From NCBI GenBank assembly GCA_020055645.1, contig CM034550.1, forward strand, positions 17,311,001 through 17,375,000: a DNA stretch of 64,000 nucleotides, in the 5' to 3' direction. The notes below the pieces were generated by a model, which was not told where the DNA came from, made no database searches, and saw only the letters and a list, made by a program, of their open reading frames with translations. The translations under genes and the position numbers were made by a program. Shown here piece by piece: positions 41,484 to 53,610 of the stretch. Each line of letters starts with the position of its first letter. Position 1 is the first letter of the stretch. The DNA is from Tomocerus qinae. Lineage: Eukaryota > Arthropoda > Collembola > Entomobryomorpha > Tomoceridae.

Positions 41484-41750
41484 ATTCAACCATCTCAAGC
41501 ACAAAAGGATACGAGCCTTTGCCAACACCTCAGAAATTGGAGACTGCTGTAAACACGAGTCAAAGTGAAACGCAAAGTACAATCCCATTTCATAATCAAC
41601 CTGAGCCACAACCACAAGTCCAGTTCCAGACTCATTCTCAACTTCATTACAATAGCGGACGTGAGCATGAATATGAAAATCAACATCCATATGACCATCT
41701 ACATGAACAACAAGACGGACCAAGTGGAGCTATACCCACTAGAAATCTCG
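41484..41750 (+). CDS. Exon B of the unrecognised secreted protein: disordered Gln/His/Pro-rich segment
   Basis: The exon is 267 bp and symmetrical (phase 1 at both ends), so it can be skipped or included without changing frame. It completes codon 28 and encodes residues 29-116. The N-terminal part is Ser/Thr-rich with one N-glycosylation sequon (NTS near residue 51). The middle part is rich in Gln and Pro (PEPQPQVQFQ), and the C-terminal part is rich in His, Glu, Asn and Gln (REHEYENQ, HLHEQQDG). There is no cysteine and no hydrophobic stretch, so it is probably an extended extracellular linker rather than a folded domain. The donor is TCTCG|GTAAAC. The clear acceptor, higher GC, open frame across the whole exon and fit to exon A's phase support it. 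I know no family with this sequence; the folded part of the protein presumably lies in later exons. Confidence 0.7.
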
Positions 41751-44700
41751 GTAAACTAACACCAAACTTCTTTTTTCACTATACATGTAGAAGGACATGC
41801 AAATTGACATAGTGAAGATATTTGTAGAGAAGAAGTATATAGGCTAAAGATAATATTTCCTTAGTTTATATAACAAGTAAAGGGATAAGTACTCCTTTAT
41901 ATTCCTACAATATTATAGGGCTTAACCTTAAGCTTTATGTTATGGCTCAACTATGCATAAGTGCATAAATATGAAAATATTCAGAGATTCTCTCTCTCCC
42001 TTTCCCTAATGCACTTACATAAGCAAAGACTCAAAGGGTTTACCTATATAAGGCTTCCGTGTTAAAAACTTCACTCAAAAATCTAACTTATCGCCTTTTT
42101 CTCTTTTTATACAACTACCTGCACTACTGACAGTACATTTCAATGCCGAGGTGACTTAAAAAGTCTTTCAGAGAGTGACAATAAGTCTCAAGACCATTTC
42201 CAACTTGTTTTCAGTCTCAGTTTTTTTACCTTACACTTTTCGCCTTCTGAGTTCCCTGCAAGCTTTTCCTAATGCTTCCACCTTCAACAAGAAAGCCAAG
42301 TCGTGCAGACGAAGAAGGGAGCCGACATAGCAACATGCTATATTTATCATATCGTTTACCTAAAGTACTAGCTTTTGCGATAAGATTACCAAAAGAGTCA
42401 AGGGAGATCCATTCTCTCACTCTTGCTCTAGATATACTTGCCACACACGAAATGGGATACCGGTGCAGATATTCACCTTTATATCTCAAACAATTCTATA
42501 GGTATATACTCTTCACACATTACTACGTTTAGATAAATTCAGATAAACTAGACGAGACAGTAGACACATAAAGGTAAAATTAAATACGTGCGCGCTGGTT
42601 TTATGAATTGTCTTTTCTCTACATCTCAAAAACTTTGCAGCTGCCCTGGGTCCTCTTGTTTAGTCTATGTACGGAAAAATACAACAGCTACTGATGAGAT
42701 ACTATTTAGTACTACAGATACACCAGCTTCAAAAAGGTTTGTATTACTTTGTAGAATATTTTTGGACCATTAGGAGAAAGATCAATGCGGAAAGTTATCA
42801 TTACCATTAGAATTTAATGAATTAATACATCTACACAATTGGACACCAAAGACATCACAAAAGTGTGATAATAATATAGTATTCCTGAAATAAATTATTT
42901 TGTTAATTCATTATGAGACTAAGTTAGGAGTCGAACAAATAAAAGAACGAGAAGCAAAATATTACTTTTTTTTAATAACAGGTGTGATCATAGAACAGTT
43001 TAAAAAGGAAAATATTAAAATTGCGATTGTTTACCTTTTGTTTTAAAATTGAAGTGTGGCTAGATAATTTTGTGTGTGTGCTAAAAAGATTGGTGAAATA
43101 AGTAAGGAAGTGTGTTGAGTGGGGATTGTGTCCATAGCGTGCCTTAGATGAAATGAACATGAGAGAATGGCCTAGAGTGTCTTTTGTAAACAGAGTGAAG
43201 AGTAACCTAATTAATTTGCCTACGGGTGACAAAATCCTGTGAGCTTTACTTTGTGAGTAAAATAGAGGAGAGTGGTGACAGTTGACAGAGTATTGTAGTT
43301 GTAGTCTTTTAGGAAAAGCCAAGTGAAGTAGAAAGCCTTAATCCTAAATTATAGAGTTGATACTTTGAAAACATTATACAAACAGAGGAGAGTTGCTTCT
43401 ATGTATACAATTTGTAGAAATGAGACTGTAGATTGAAAGTAGAGTAGTAGGAGAGGATGCCAGGAGGACGCATGGTGTACAAGTAAATTAATTATATCTA
43501 GTCTACTACTGCTAGTAGTAGTTACTCCATTGTGTAGTATTATGTAGGCTACTAGTAGCTTCATCGGTTGTGTAATTGTAAAGATTCTGGCATGGAGTCT
43601 GCTGGCCAAGCCAGATGTTCCCCTAATATTTGGATTGTCTGCTCAAATGAAAATGGTCATTTTCCAGATGCTCTTCTGTTATGAAAGATGGTTTTCGACT
43701 ATAAAGACATGACATGGACACCAGCATCGTGATAAGGGAAGATTAGACTTTTAAAGGTGCGAACAAGAGTGAAAGCTCATTGACAGTACAGAATATCCTC
43801 TTCTGATGTGGTGTCATATGTATGGTGATGTTATCATTATACTGTCTATAGCTCTATATAAAATGGACAGAGATTATGAATTCACTTTCGGACAGCAAAG
43901 GACAGTAATAGACTTTATCAGCCTCTCATCTTTTCCCAGTGTGAAATTTGACACTCAAAGGGAAGAGTAGCCATAGAATAACATAATGTATAGCAATCAG
44001 TCCAGTTCAGCCAACTTGATAGTCCAGTTGGTCGTTGGTTTGATTTCATACAAATTTCACACGGTTCACAGCTACATAGAGTTGTAGTTGTAAAATTTTC
44101 TGTATTCTATTACTTAAATTGCAGACACGTTCGTTTTTCATAGCTCTGTCCAGAATTCAGATTGAAGATAAGCTTATGAATGTCATTTGTCTCTATGATA
44201 TTCTATTTTATACATAAGTATTATAGGTGAGTGTGTTTAGTGTGGGGAATTGCAGGGAGGCATATCACATACATACAGATCACTCTCTGAATGCATTGCA
44301 TATGTCTTCAGTTTGGACTGGGATTGGATTAGATGGAGATCCTGGGTGAACTGCACTAGTTTCCTTTTGGTTTAGACGTTTTATGTTCCTATATAGGTAT
44401 ATTATAGTCATATAAGTTTAACGTTGCAAGCTGTCTGCGAGAATTAATGGACTTGTCCATCGGCTTTCCGGTTCTCTCATTCTCCACTGTCATGTTCTCG
44501 TCTACGTTACATTAAACCGAAAGAGTATGATCCTATCCTTACTTCACTATATGCTTTTTCCATGTAAGTAGCTTAATATTTCTATTAAACAAAATTGTTT
44601 TTATGGTAGGTAGTTAGTATATGATAGATATACTCAAAACTGATACATTGTTATCCGTTTATATATATTATTATGGAAACAGTCCAGTTTAGATCATCGC

Positions 44701-47700
44701 TCCTATCTTTCCTTTTGGTCATTTAACATTTACCTTGTAATAACATTATGGCCTAATGACTACATGTTGCAAAATTGAATGCTATTGTTTCCAGTATGTG
44801 CCACCTTATCTTAGCTTGTGAACCTTTAAATCATATGTCTATAATATCATATATCAGTGTCCGTACCTTGCTTAGCGTCATGTGTCTTCTCTTGACTTGA
44901 CTCAGCTTTACTTGACTGACATACATAATATGATAACATGACATGACAGTGAAGCTTTCCTATCTCTTGCTAGCACTTCTACTGCATGGGTGAATATATT
45001 ATTTGTAGCTCGTGAATAACTTTTGATAGTTACAGAATAGCAGTTTGACTTTAAGTGATCTAAATTATTTTGTACTAGAATAATTCATACATCATTTTAA
45101 TTGTTTGGGAAGGTTTCAATTTATTCTGTTTTGTTGCAAACGACCTTACAACTTCTGCACAATTTATGAAAATCTGTATTAGACTGTTAATATCTTTCAG
45201 TTAATGTTAGGGAACTGATAGCTCACTCTTCCCATGTATTCCTACAAATACTACACAATATTTGGCCCAACTTATAGGAAGTATTAATTATAGAAAGAGG
45301 TCTACAATCTACAATTATCGATTACAATTACACGATATTTAGAATTCTAACTTTTCACAGAAACTATAATTTTGGCGTATGACTGTAGTTTAGACGAAGA
45401 AAATAATGACTTAGATGTATATAGTAAATCGCTAGTCCTTGATATAATATCTAGTGTTAAGTATGCCCATCTTTAACGCTTATTACTACAATAGTAGTGC
45501 GTATTAAACTTGCTAGACGTCATTAGTAAGTACAATGATGTTACTACTACTGTTTTATGGTAGAAAAGAGTTTGTAAAAGTTAACAGAAAGTGAGTTGGG
45601 ATGTAGAGGCGGAAAGTTAAGAGGTGGATTTTAGGTTGTAATTATATGTATGGTAGTAATAGTAAGTTGATGTGATATGTAATGTAATGTAGCGTAAGAA
45701 AATTAATGGGATTTGAAAGAGGGGGTGGATCGGATTGTATTGGATTGAAGGTTCAAGGATAGCCGAAGCAGGAGAAGAAACCTTTCACCCAAATTGATAT
45801 TTAATTAGCGAGAGGAATGGCTAAGAATAGAGTGGAGGACGGAGGAGAGGGAGAGTCTCTCATTAAAGCTGCGATGGCAGTCTAAGTCAAGTCATAGCCC
45901 ATGAATTATATGGCTAATGTAAAGCTCTCAAGTACCTACGGAGTATGAAATGAGAAGGCAATATTTAAGGACGATCCAAGTAAAGTGGGTAACGTAAAGC
46001 TCATCTTCATGAAGTCCTGAAGTCAAAGTCAAGCGAGCGAAGGAATAAGTGAATGCAGTCGAGTTGACTGACTGAGTGAGTGTATAGAGTAGACTGTTGG
46101 AGCATATGTTTGAAATGTGGTAATTTGTTGTGATTAGGAACCGTCATTAGACTTTCAGTTTACTTCAGTTGTGACCGAAAGGAAGAGAAAGAACCTTATT
46201 TCATGCATCTTGCCTTTTGGCTATAACCAGACACACTTCTTATAGAATTATACTTAGCTGCACTTATTATATTATTGAATAAAGTTATATTTTCAGGGAC
46301 AAGATACTTTTGGACTATTATATAGAATATAGTTTTCATTATGGAGTAAATGTTATGTATACTGGAATCAAAACTAGTATTTACTACTAGGACAATGTGT
46401 GTATGTGTTACGTAATGTATGTGTGTGTAGAGCTTTCGTTTTGATAAGTAGATTGAGTGGGCGGGCCTGTTATCAGACTTGTTTCAACTTGTATCTGCAT
46501 GTTAGTTGTTCTTCAAGAATTAAAGGCACCTTGTTTAGTGGTAGGAGGAGGAGTAGAAGGCTGACGTTCGTTTCACTTGACGAGAGTTTCACTAACGACT
46601 TTAATAATGTTGGCAGATGGACACTGCACACTTATACAGCTATTACAATAATCCACCGACGATATGTCCTAAGAACCAAGGGAAAATGTTTACAAGAAGC
46701 TAATTGTAGTACTAATGCAGATTTAAGTATAAAAATGAGTATACATTGTAGCTTTCAGCATATTATGCTTTTCCTACAGCTTTTAGTATACTACACTTTT
46801 AGTACTGTTTACAATAATATCTTCACAGCTAGTGCATGCTTGAAAGGTAAACTTATTTTGCAATGATCTCTATTAAAATTGTATAATACGTTTTTTATTG
46901 CATTTCCTGTTTTAGGTTCATTCATTCGCAATTCTGAAAATTATTAGATCGGTGAAATGTTAAAAATTGTCAGGTTTACGATTTTATGACCTTTCGTTTT
47001 TAACTATTGTAATTGGTAAAAGTTGAGTCTTTCGCTGATTTAAATGTTTTCAGTGCTAGTATGGACACCCTGCTGATGATTATGGAGTTGGAGTTGTTGT
47101 CCAAATATTTCATGTGGTTCGTCTCGTGGAATATAATAGTTGGTGATAGCAATGCTATAAAGATGATAGCATTAAAAGGGGATGAGTGAGACAGAAAGAA
47201 TGAAAATAATTTTACCTTTGGATGTAGTAAGAATAGTGCAATACTATGTAATAGGAGAGTAGAAAAAGCAATAGAATTCCAAGTTGGAAGGCGAGATGTG
47301 TTGGATGTGTATTTAATAATATAATAGAGGGTATGCGTTCTTTTGAGGTCTGTACTGTCTTACGCAATGTAGTATGTAGATAAAAGTAATATAAAATATT
47401 AAGTGCAGAAGATATGTCTAAGGTATGTGTAATCTCGTGGTAAATATATTTAGATGTTTTTGAAAAGTAATGAAAGTAGAGCAGATCTTATAGATGGTGT
47501 CTTATAATATGTGGGACACTGCTGTGAATATGTAGATTATTATGTAAAGAAATTTTATGTCAGTAGTGACTCGGTATTTACTGTATGGAAAGAGGAATTG
47601 CGTATGTGTATGTATGCATGAGCGTCTGTCGTACTTAATAGTGGAAAGAAGCGTCTCTCTCAAAGAAATCGGCTTCTTTTCAAAATTGAACTGTGGAAGG

Positions 47701-50637
47701 AGAGGCTCTTTGTGGACCATGTCATGCAAAGCCATAGAAGCCAGAAGCTGTTAAGCTAAAGCCTAAGACTGATCTACAGACGCAGAGCAAAGGGAATGGC
47801 AGACAAGACAGGACAGCTGAAATGAAAGCTCAAATAAAACTCACTCTTTCAATGAGTTTCGCTTAAGGAGCGCTAAAAGGATTCCAATTAAATTAGGAGC
47901 GAGAGGAAATATGATGAGATACACTTAAGTTACAAAGATCTATGTATTTATTATTTACTCTTTAATTTCGCCCAATTCTAAGACCCTTCTTCTTGCGTGC
48001 TACTTCCTCACTCACTCACTCCCACTGCGTGATCACCGCCTGTTTAAATTATTAGTAGCTACGAAAGGATACCGATCCGAAGCTTGGGTGGTTTGCTTTT
48101 TTACTTATGCCACTTCTTATTTCACTCATAATACTATGATTACAATCACTAACGTCAAAGATGGTAAACAACATGGGATAATTCCAACCAATAATCTGCA
48201 AAGTATTACAGTTTTAAAAAACTTAGCTTTTGATTTTATTTTTAGGAACACCGAAATCTAAAAATAAATACAATTGCAAATATTTTTTAATTCTACATTT
48301 TGTGTAAATATTTTTAATCTTCTCTCCTTTTCTCTACATCTAATTTTTCATATTCATGATTCAAAGTAACATAAGATAAAACATTGACATGTCAAATTGC
48401 TGTAAATATATTCAGGAAAATAATTTATTCATGGGGCTGTTGAGGGAATGACATTCCTTGATAGTAGCACCCCATAGTTTTGTTGGCCAATTAGTATCGT
48501 ATTTCTGGAAATTGTTTTAGAGTCGGAATTGAGTGTGTAAGTGTGAAGAGTGGAGAAGGGAGGTGGAGCGTCGAAAACAACTCTTGTCACTGTCAGCAGA
48601 GCAATCTCATCTCATCACTTGAGTATTTCCTTTGGAAACTTCCCATGAAATTCCTGAGCCAGAACAAAAAACCCATTTCGCACCTGAGCATTCAGTCTGA
48701 TAGCTGCCATAGATTATTTCAAGTGGTTCAGTCAACACATAACATAGATTGTGGAGCAGCAAGAGAAATATTTCTACTTTGTGTTTGTCTACGACCAATG
48801 ACTATATAGCTATAGTCTTCTTTCTCTAACATAACTCTTAAAGGAGGGAGTATAGGCCACTACTTAAAGTTTACAATTTATTTTAGTAGAGAATCTGCCT
48901 GTTTTTCTATGTGCTACCTCGCCAAGCTATGCTATTACATTAGTTATGTTGTGCTGAAACATTCAAGTCAAAACAAGTGGAGTTAAAAACGATTGAATAG
49001 TTGAGCAAGAAGAATTATGTAATGGCATTTGCTTTGTGGAATTCACATTCAGTGGAGCAATAGCAGTTAGTGCAAATTTAGTGGGAATGGAATATTTAGG
49101 TATGAGATTGTATATTTCATTTAGTGCACACTAAGCTCATTAGTAGGTTTCCGCACGTAGGAAACCAATAGGATATTTTATTAGGAGAATCCTTTAGCAA
49201 TCTTGAGAATTACTGAACAATTTAGCATTATTTACAAGATAGTCTGTAGTTTTTGCACTTTCTGCAGAATAAAATCGCATACTAATGTTAAGAAATGCAG
49301 GGAGTGAATAGAATTGTCTGTGAAATGTTGAGAAATGTGAATCTGTACTCAAGATATCGTTTTTTCTTCGGTCTGATTCGTTTTCTGCAGTACAGTAGTA
49401 GGTTTGTATTGTTTTATCCTTGTGTCTCTGGTCTAAGCGTATGTAATGGTGATACATAGGAATAGATAGTAATATGTAGGCGGGTAGTAAACTCTGGTTA
49501 CTAAGTTGTATGTATCTGTTGGGTTTTTACGAAGACATGTTGGAATCGCGGTAAATCTCCAGAGTAGGACGTTTAAGTTTTGGTTTAAGTTAAGTTTTAG
49601 TGTCGCCTCATGAATTTTGTCGTCAGTTAGAGTCGTCTTTTCTTGTCGTGTGTTCTGTAGTTGAGCCGAGTCATGTCCCTTAGCTTGGCACAGGAAAATT
49701 ATTGCCAGCAGAGTCCTACGGAAGAAATTGGAAGATTTACTACATGTTTTCGTTATAGGGAACAGAACATGTCAACACCCATGTGCTTACCATCTGATTA
49801 CATGCCATAGCTTATCATATACATAGCACAAGGAGGAAGAACCCGGATGAGCTACTATTTTAATACTCTATTTATTCTTGCGCTTTAAAGTCTACGGATA
49901 CTCTAACTCTCGTAGATTCTATTTATGAGCTGAGACCACTCATCTTTCATTGAGTTTTCTTGATACGTCATTCTACCAAATTTCCTCAAGTGTCTTTTCC
50001 GTCTTATGCTCTGACTGTTATTTAATATTGTACTACTGGGTCAGCTTTTGAGCCATTGCACTTGACTTGACTTCTCTCGCACTCTTAATACATCTAAAGA
50101 GAGCTGAAGTATTTCTGCTTTGAAATGAGAACCACAAGAATTTTCATGTCAGTACATAGAGATATCTCTATGTCCACTCATTTCTCAAAGTAAATTGGAA
50201 CGAATTCCAGAGTAGACAAGTCTGAGGATGGAAACTGAGATCTCTCTTTTCTCCATAGCAAATTAAAAGTTGTCTTGTAATGTGGGTGTGAATGAAAGGA
50301 GTCGAAAAAGAGGAAGTGAGCCAGAAAATGCTTTTTTCCAGCTGGAATGGAAAGCTATGTCAGTTAAAGTAACACATAGGTATACTCCTTACATTTGTAT
50401 ATATAGTGTACCTCTCTACACAAAAAGAGAAATGGAAAAAATGAATCTTCCTTTTCTGGCATGGTATTCCATTCCTACATTGCAATGCTGTGACATTATA
50501 TTACATTGCATTACATTGCAATAGTAACATCACCAGCTCCGTTTTCTATGAATCCACTACTTCCTACCTATTACATTACACATTACGATTACACACACCA
50601 CTCACTAAACTTACACTTCGTTTTTTCCTACGTTCAG
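41751..50637. other. Non-coding stretch after exon B
   Basis: This is probably the next intron of the same gene. No exon could be fixed. Two phase-compatible acceptors near exon B (at 42214 and 42640) would lead to stops after 37 and 7 residues. GC-richer or skewed islands lie near 43900-44060, 45600-46230 and 47640-48060. Nothing else is recognisable. Confidence 0.5.
45621..45700 (+). repeat. Diverged dispersed repeat, copy 2
   Basis: This is the partner of 27641-27700. It has the same GGATTTTAGGTTGT start and an ATGTAATGTAGCG end, with a longer variable middle. Confidence 0.3.
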
Positions 50638-50698
50638 TTGGATGTCTTGTCGCTTTGGCTTTGGCCGACGCACCACAGCATGCCAACCAAGACACAAT
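50638..50698 (+). CDS. Candidate exon: second half of another signal peptide
   Basis: A strong acceptor (GTTTTTTCCTACGTTCAG) is followed by a frame reading GCLVALALADAPQHANQ. This resembles the end of a signal peptide with a cleavage site after ALA, and it parallels the VALALAD at the end of exon A at both protein and DNA level. The frame reaches a stop at 50700 unless it is spliced at the donor AAT|GTAAAA at 50699. Splitting the signal peptide with an early intron is common in arthropod cuticle and other secreted-protein genes, so this may belong to a separate neighbouring gene whose ATG exon is upstream. It is also in the phase needed to follow exon B, where it would act as a last exon, but a hydrophobic end would be odd there. 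Too short to be sure. Confidence 0.3.
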
Positions 50699-53394
50699 GT
50701 AAAAAAGTGTCTCTTCCCATCTCGCCTTGCATTGTGTTCAATGAATGCTTCTTGTCTGACTGACTGTGAAGAATAGAAAATTTAGATATACCTATCTATA
50801 TAGTAAATATAGATATAGAACGCATTTTCTATAGTTTAGATGTAAGCATATCTTTATTAAGGTGCTATAACACACACGAGATTTTTCTCCATTCATTTCT
50901 GCACGGGTAAAATAGTTTAATACGTGTGGAGTGTCATATAGTCAACTCAATACTAATGCAAGTTAATGTAAAGTAATGTATACTAATGTAATAGCTTAGT
51001 TATAGTGATAAAAGAATCTGGAGAGAGTTAAGTTATAGTTTAACAAGACATTTTGACACGTCGCCAATTCTTTGCTCACTCCATTAAAACCTTGTCAAGA
51101 GTGTTTTTAATCTGAAAGAGTCTCACTTTACTAAAATGTAGTTACTATTACTTACAAAGCTACACAAACTAATGGGTCTATATAGCTTGACTCCTTATAC
51201 ACTGTATCAACATCAACTTCGTTACTTTTCTCGTTTTACCAATCATTTATACTCATTGTCAGCTCACCAAAGAAAGTAGATACACATACTGATAATTCAT
51301 ATATCCTTAGCTTCTCCATATTTATTTCATCACACTACATCCAGATGAAGTAATTAAGTAGGTGAACGTTAACTGCTCTAACGATAAGTGAGTGGATCTC
51401 TTGTCCTTTATGCTGTTCTCCTCTAATTGCAGCTTTGATATAAAACTACAGCTATCACAGGAACAAGAATAAAAATATTCTCTATTAAGATAGGCCACAA
51501 AATAAGTTTTCGATATACTTCATTATACAAAGTTAGGAAATGAAATTTTCACCATCAGGTGATGACAATCATAAAGTTGGTCAAGTATTTTTAGGTTTTC
51601 TCTTTATGCGACTAATGTCAATTTAATTTTTTCGTAATGCAATAATTGCTAATGCGATCAATAATGGAAAAGGTTTCAATTTCAATGAAATCGGTAAAGG
51701 TACAATTTTTAAATCTATCAGGTACTAATTTCAATTCAAAAAGCAAAAATTAATCATTAAAATTCCGTTATTGTTAACTAATGTCAAACAAATTACTTTT
51801 ATGAAGGTTATAATAGATTTATTCGGTGGACAGGCTGGAAGTTCTTTACTGTGGAAAGAGGGTCATGGTTTATGTTATGTAGTGCCTTATAAAGTATAAT
51901 AGTAAATGTAATGTTTGTCAGAAATTGATATTTTTAGCAATCTTTGTGCATAGTGTGGCTTCATTTTATGTTATTGTTGGTATCGATCGAGTATATTAGA
52001 GTAGGATGTTTATGTATGACATGTAATGTGTATATGATGGAAGAGTAGGGTTTGTAAAATGAAAGGAAGACAGAGAATAAGTAATAGGGAAAATGAAGTT
52101 GTTTTGTGGGTTTGTCTCGTTATGTGATGTGATGTTAACTTGCGCATTGGTTGCTGACAACAGTAAACAAGTGCTGGGAGAAAATAAAGAGAGGATGTGT
52201 TGATATGAAATAATATATGTAAGTATAGGATACACCTAGGAGAAAAGGAGAAGTAAACTGGAGTAAAGTCCAAAGGATTGTGTGGTCTTGTTCTCTGGTG
52301 CGGTTTGGTGAAGTTCTTCTGTTCCTACGCGCGGTTTTCCATGTCTCCCAACTAAAGGGAAATTCTCTTTCTACATAACTGTAATATTTATATTTACTGT
52401 ATGTAGAGATGTGCATTACTGTTTTCTATAGAACTACAGGTTGGGGTATCTTTAGGAACATGTTTACATTTCGTTCTTTAATGGGGATGTGAATGTGCAT
52501 GTTGATACAATAGGAGAAAGCTACATAATATTTTGTTGTTAGGTAGGGAGCCTGGGATTTCTATCGCTGCATAATACTTACGCACTTGAGCATTGCACCA
52601 TTGTAGCTAATGCTTACAATAGAGACATCCTCGTAATCATCATTTCTAGTACCTATAACTATATACTATATCCTTGACATTTTACATGAATCGGATCTTA
52701 TTATCTTTCACTACTATTGCATGTGAAAATACCAGCATTACCCAAGAGGAGATGAGCACTATCATTATACCCTTCTCATTACTTTTAGTGTGTTTTTGTT
52801 ACGCACTGTTTATTGTGCAAACTAGTATACAGAAGGCTGTAGAAGTGTGTAATGGCAAATACACTGCCTTCCACTCTATCTACACACTGTTGACAATGTT
52901 GCAAGGAAAGGACGCTGTATTTTCTGCACAATTGAGAATAACTTCACTAAAACTAAATATAAACCAAAAATTGCTACTGCATGGTTATATCCCTCAATTC
53001 TCAAACTTGCTGAACTAACAATAAACTAGGAATATTGACTTACAAACTCTGAATGCACTATTCCAACTGATGGTTTTTAGATATTCTTAGAGAAAATTGC
53101 ACGCATCGTTCTCTAATGCTCTTGGGACTTACACATTTGAATGCACACCTGCTTTAACTGTCTTACTTCACTTTTTCTCAACTACTCTGTTTAAAAAATT
53201 CATCCTTTGGGCATAACATCCAAATGCAACTGTCACTGCTATTATTTATCATTATTGAGGTAGACTCGCGAGTGGAACTGTTTGTTAAATCATCCAGAAT
53301 TTATACATAATTCTGAAAACAGTTGTATAATGACGGTATATTACATTCTAAGCTTATAATAGGTATACTTCCAGCAATTTAATGTTGGTTTATA

Positions 53395-53483
53395 ATGTTT
53401 ACTCTAAATACTATGCGCTATGCAAATAAATTGCTATATAACATGCAAAATTGTTATACTCTGTATTTTTATTCTATCCATTT
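53395..53483 (+). repeat. Dispersed repeat, copy 1 (block X)
   Basis: It begins TTACTCTAAATACTATGC a few bases in and ends TTTTTATTCTATCCATTT, with a variable middle. The same start and end words occur in the same order at 57908-57987, so the two are probably related copies. Confidence 0.5.
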
Positions 53484-53568
53484 TTTTCATTTTTATAGTT
53501 ACTCTGTTTTACATGCATAGTGCAGACACAAGTCAGAATTTTTAAAGTTTTGTTAAATGATTTATTTT

Positions 53569-53610
53569 AGTGCCAGTTTTGTAATAACTCGTGCTTTAAA
53601 TAATCTGCTG
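53569..53610 (+). repeat. Dispersed repeat, copy 1 (block Y)
   Basis: TGCCAGTTTTGTAA followed by CGTGCTTTAAAT resembles 57548-57589 at an estimated 70 percent. Here block Y lies downstream of block X, whereas in the other locus it lies upstream, so the order is rearranged. Confidence 0.35.

Noticed and set aside
46399-46866. Longest + strand open frame (155 codons)
   Set aside because: It begins at GTG, the first internal ATG is far downstream, there is no fitting acceptor or donor, and the translation has no recognisable domain. A frame of this length is near what chance gives over 64 kb in six frames.
52674-53018. 114-codon + strand open frame with a membrane-like segment
   Set aside because: It begins at TTG, has no recognisable family, and base composition does not differ from its flanks.
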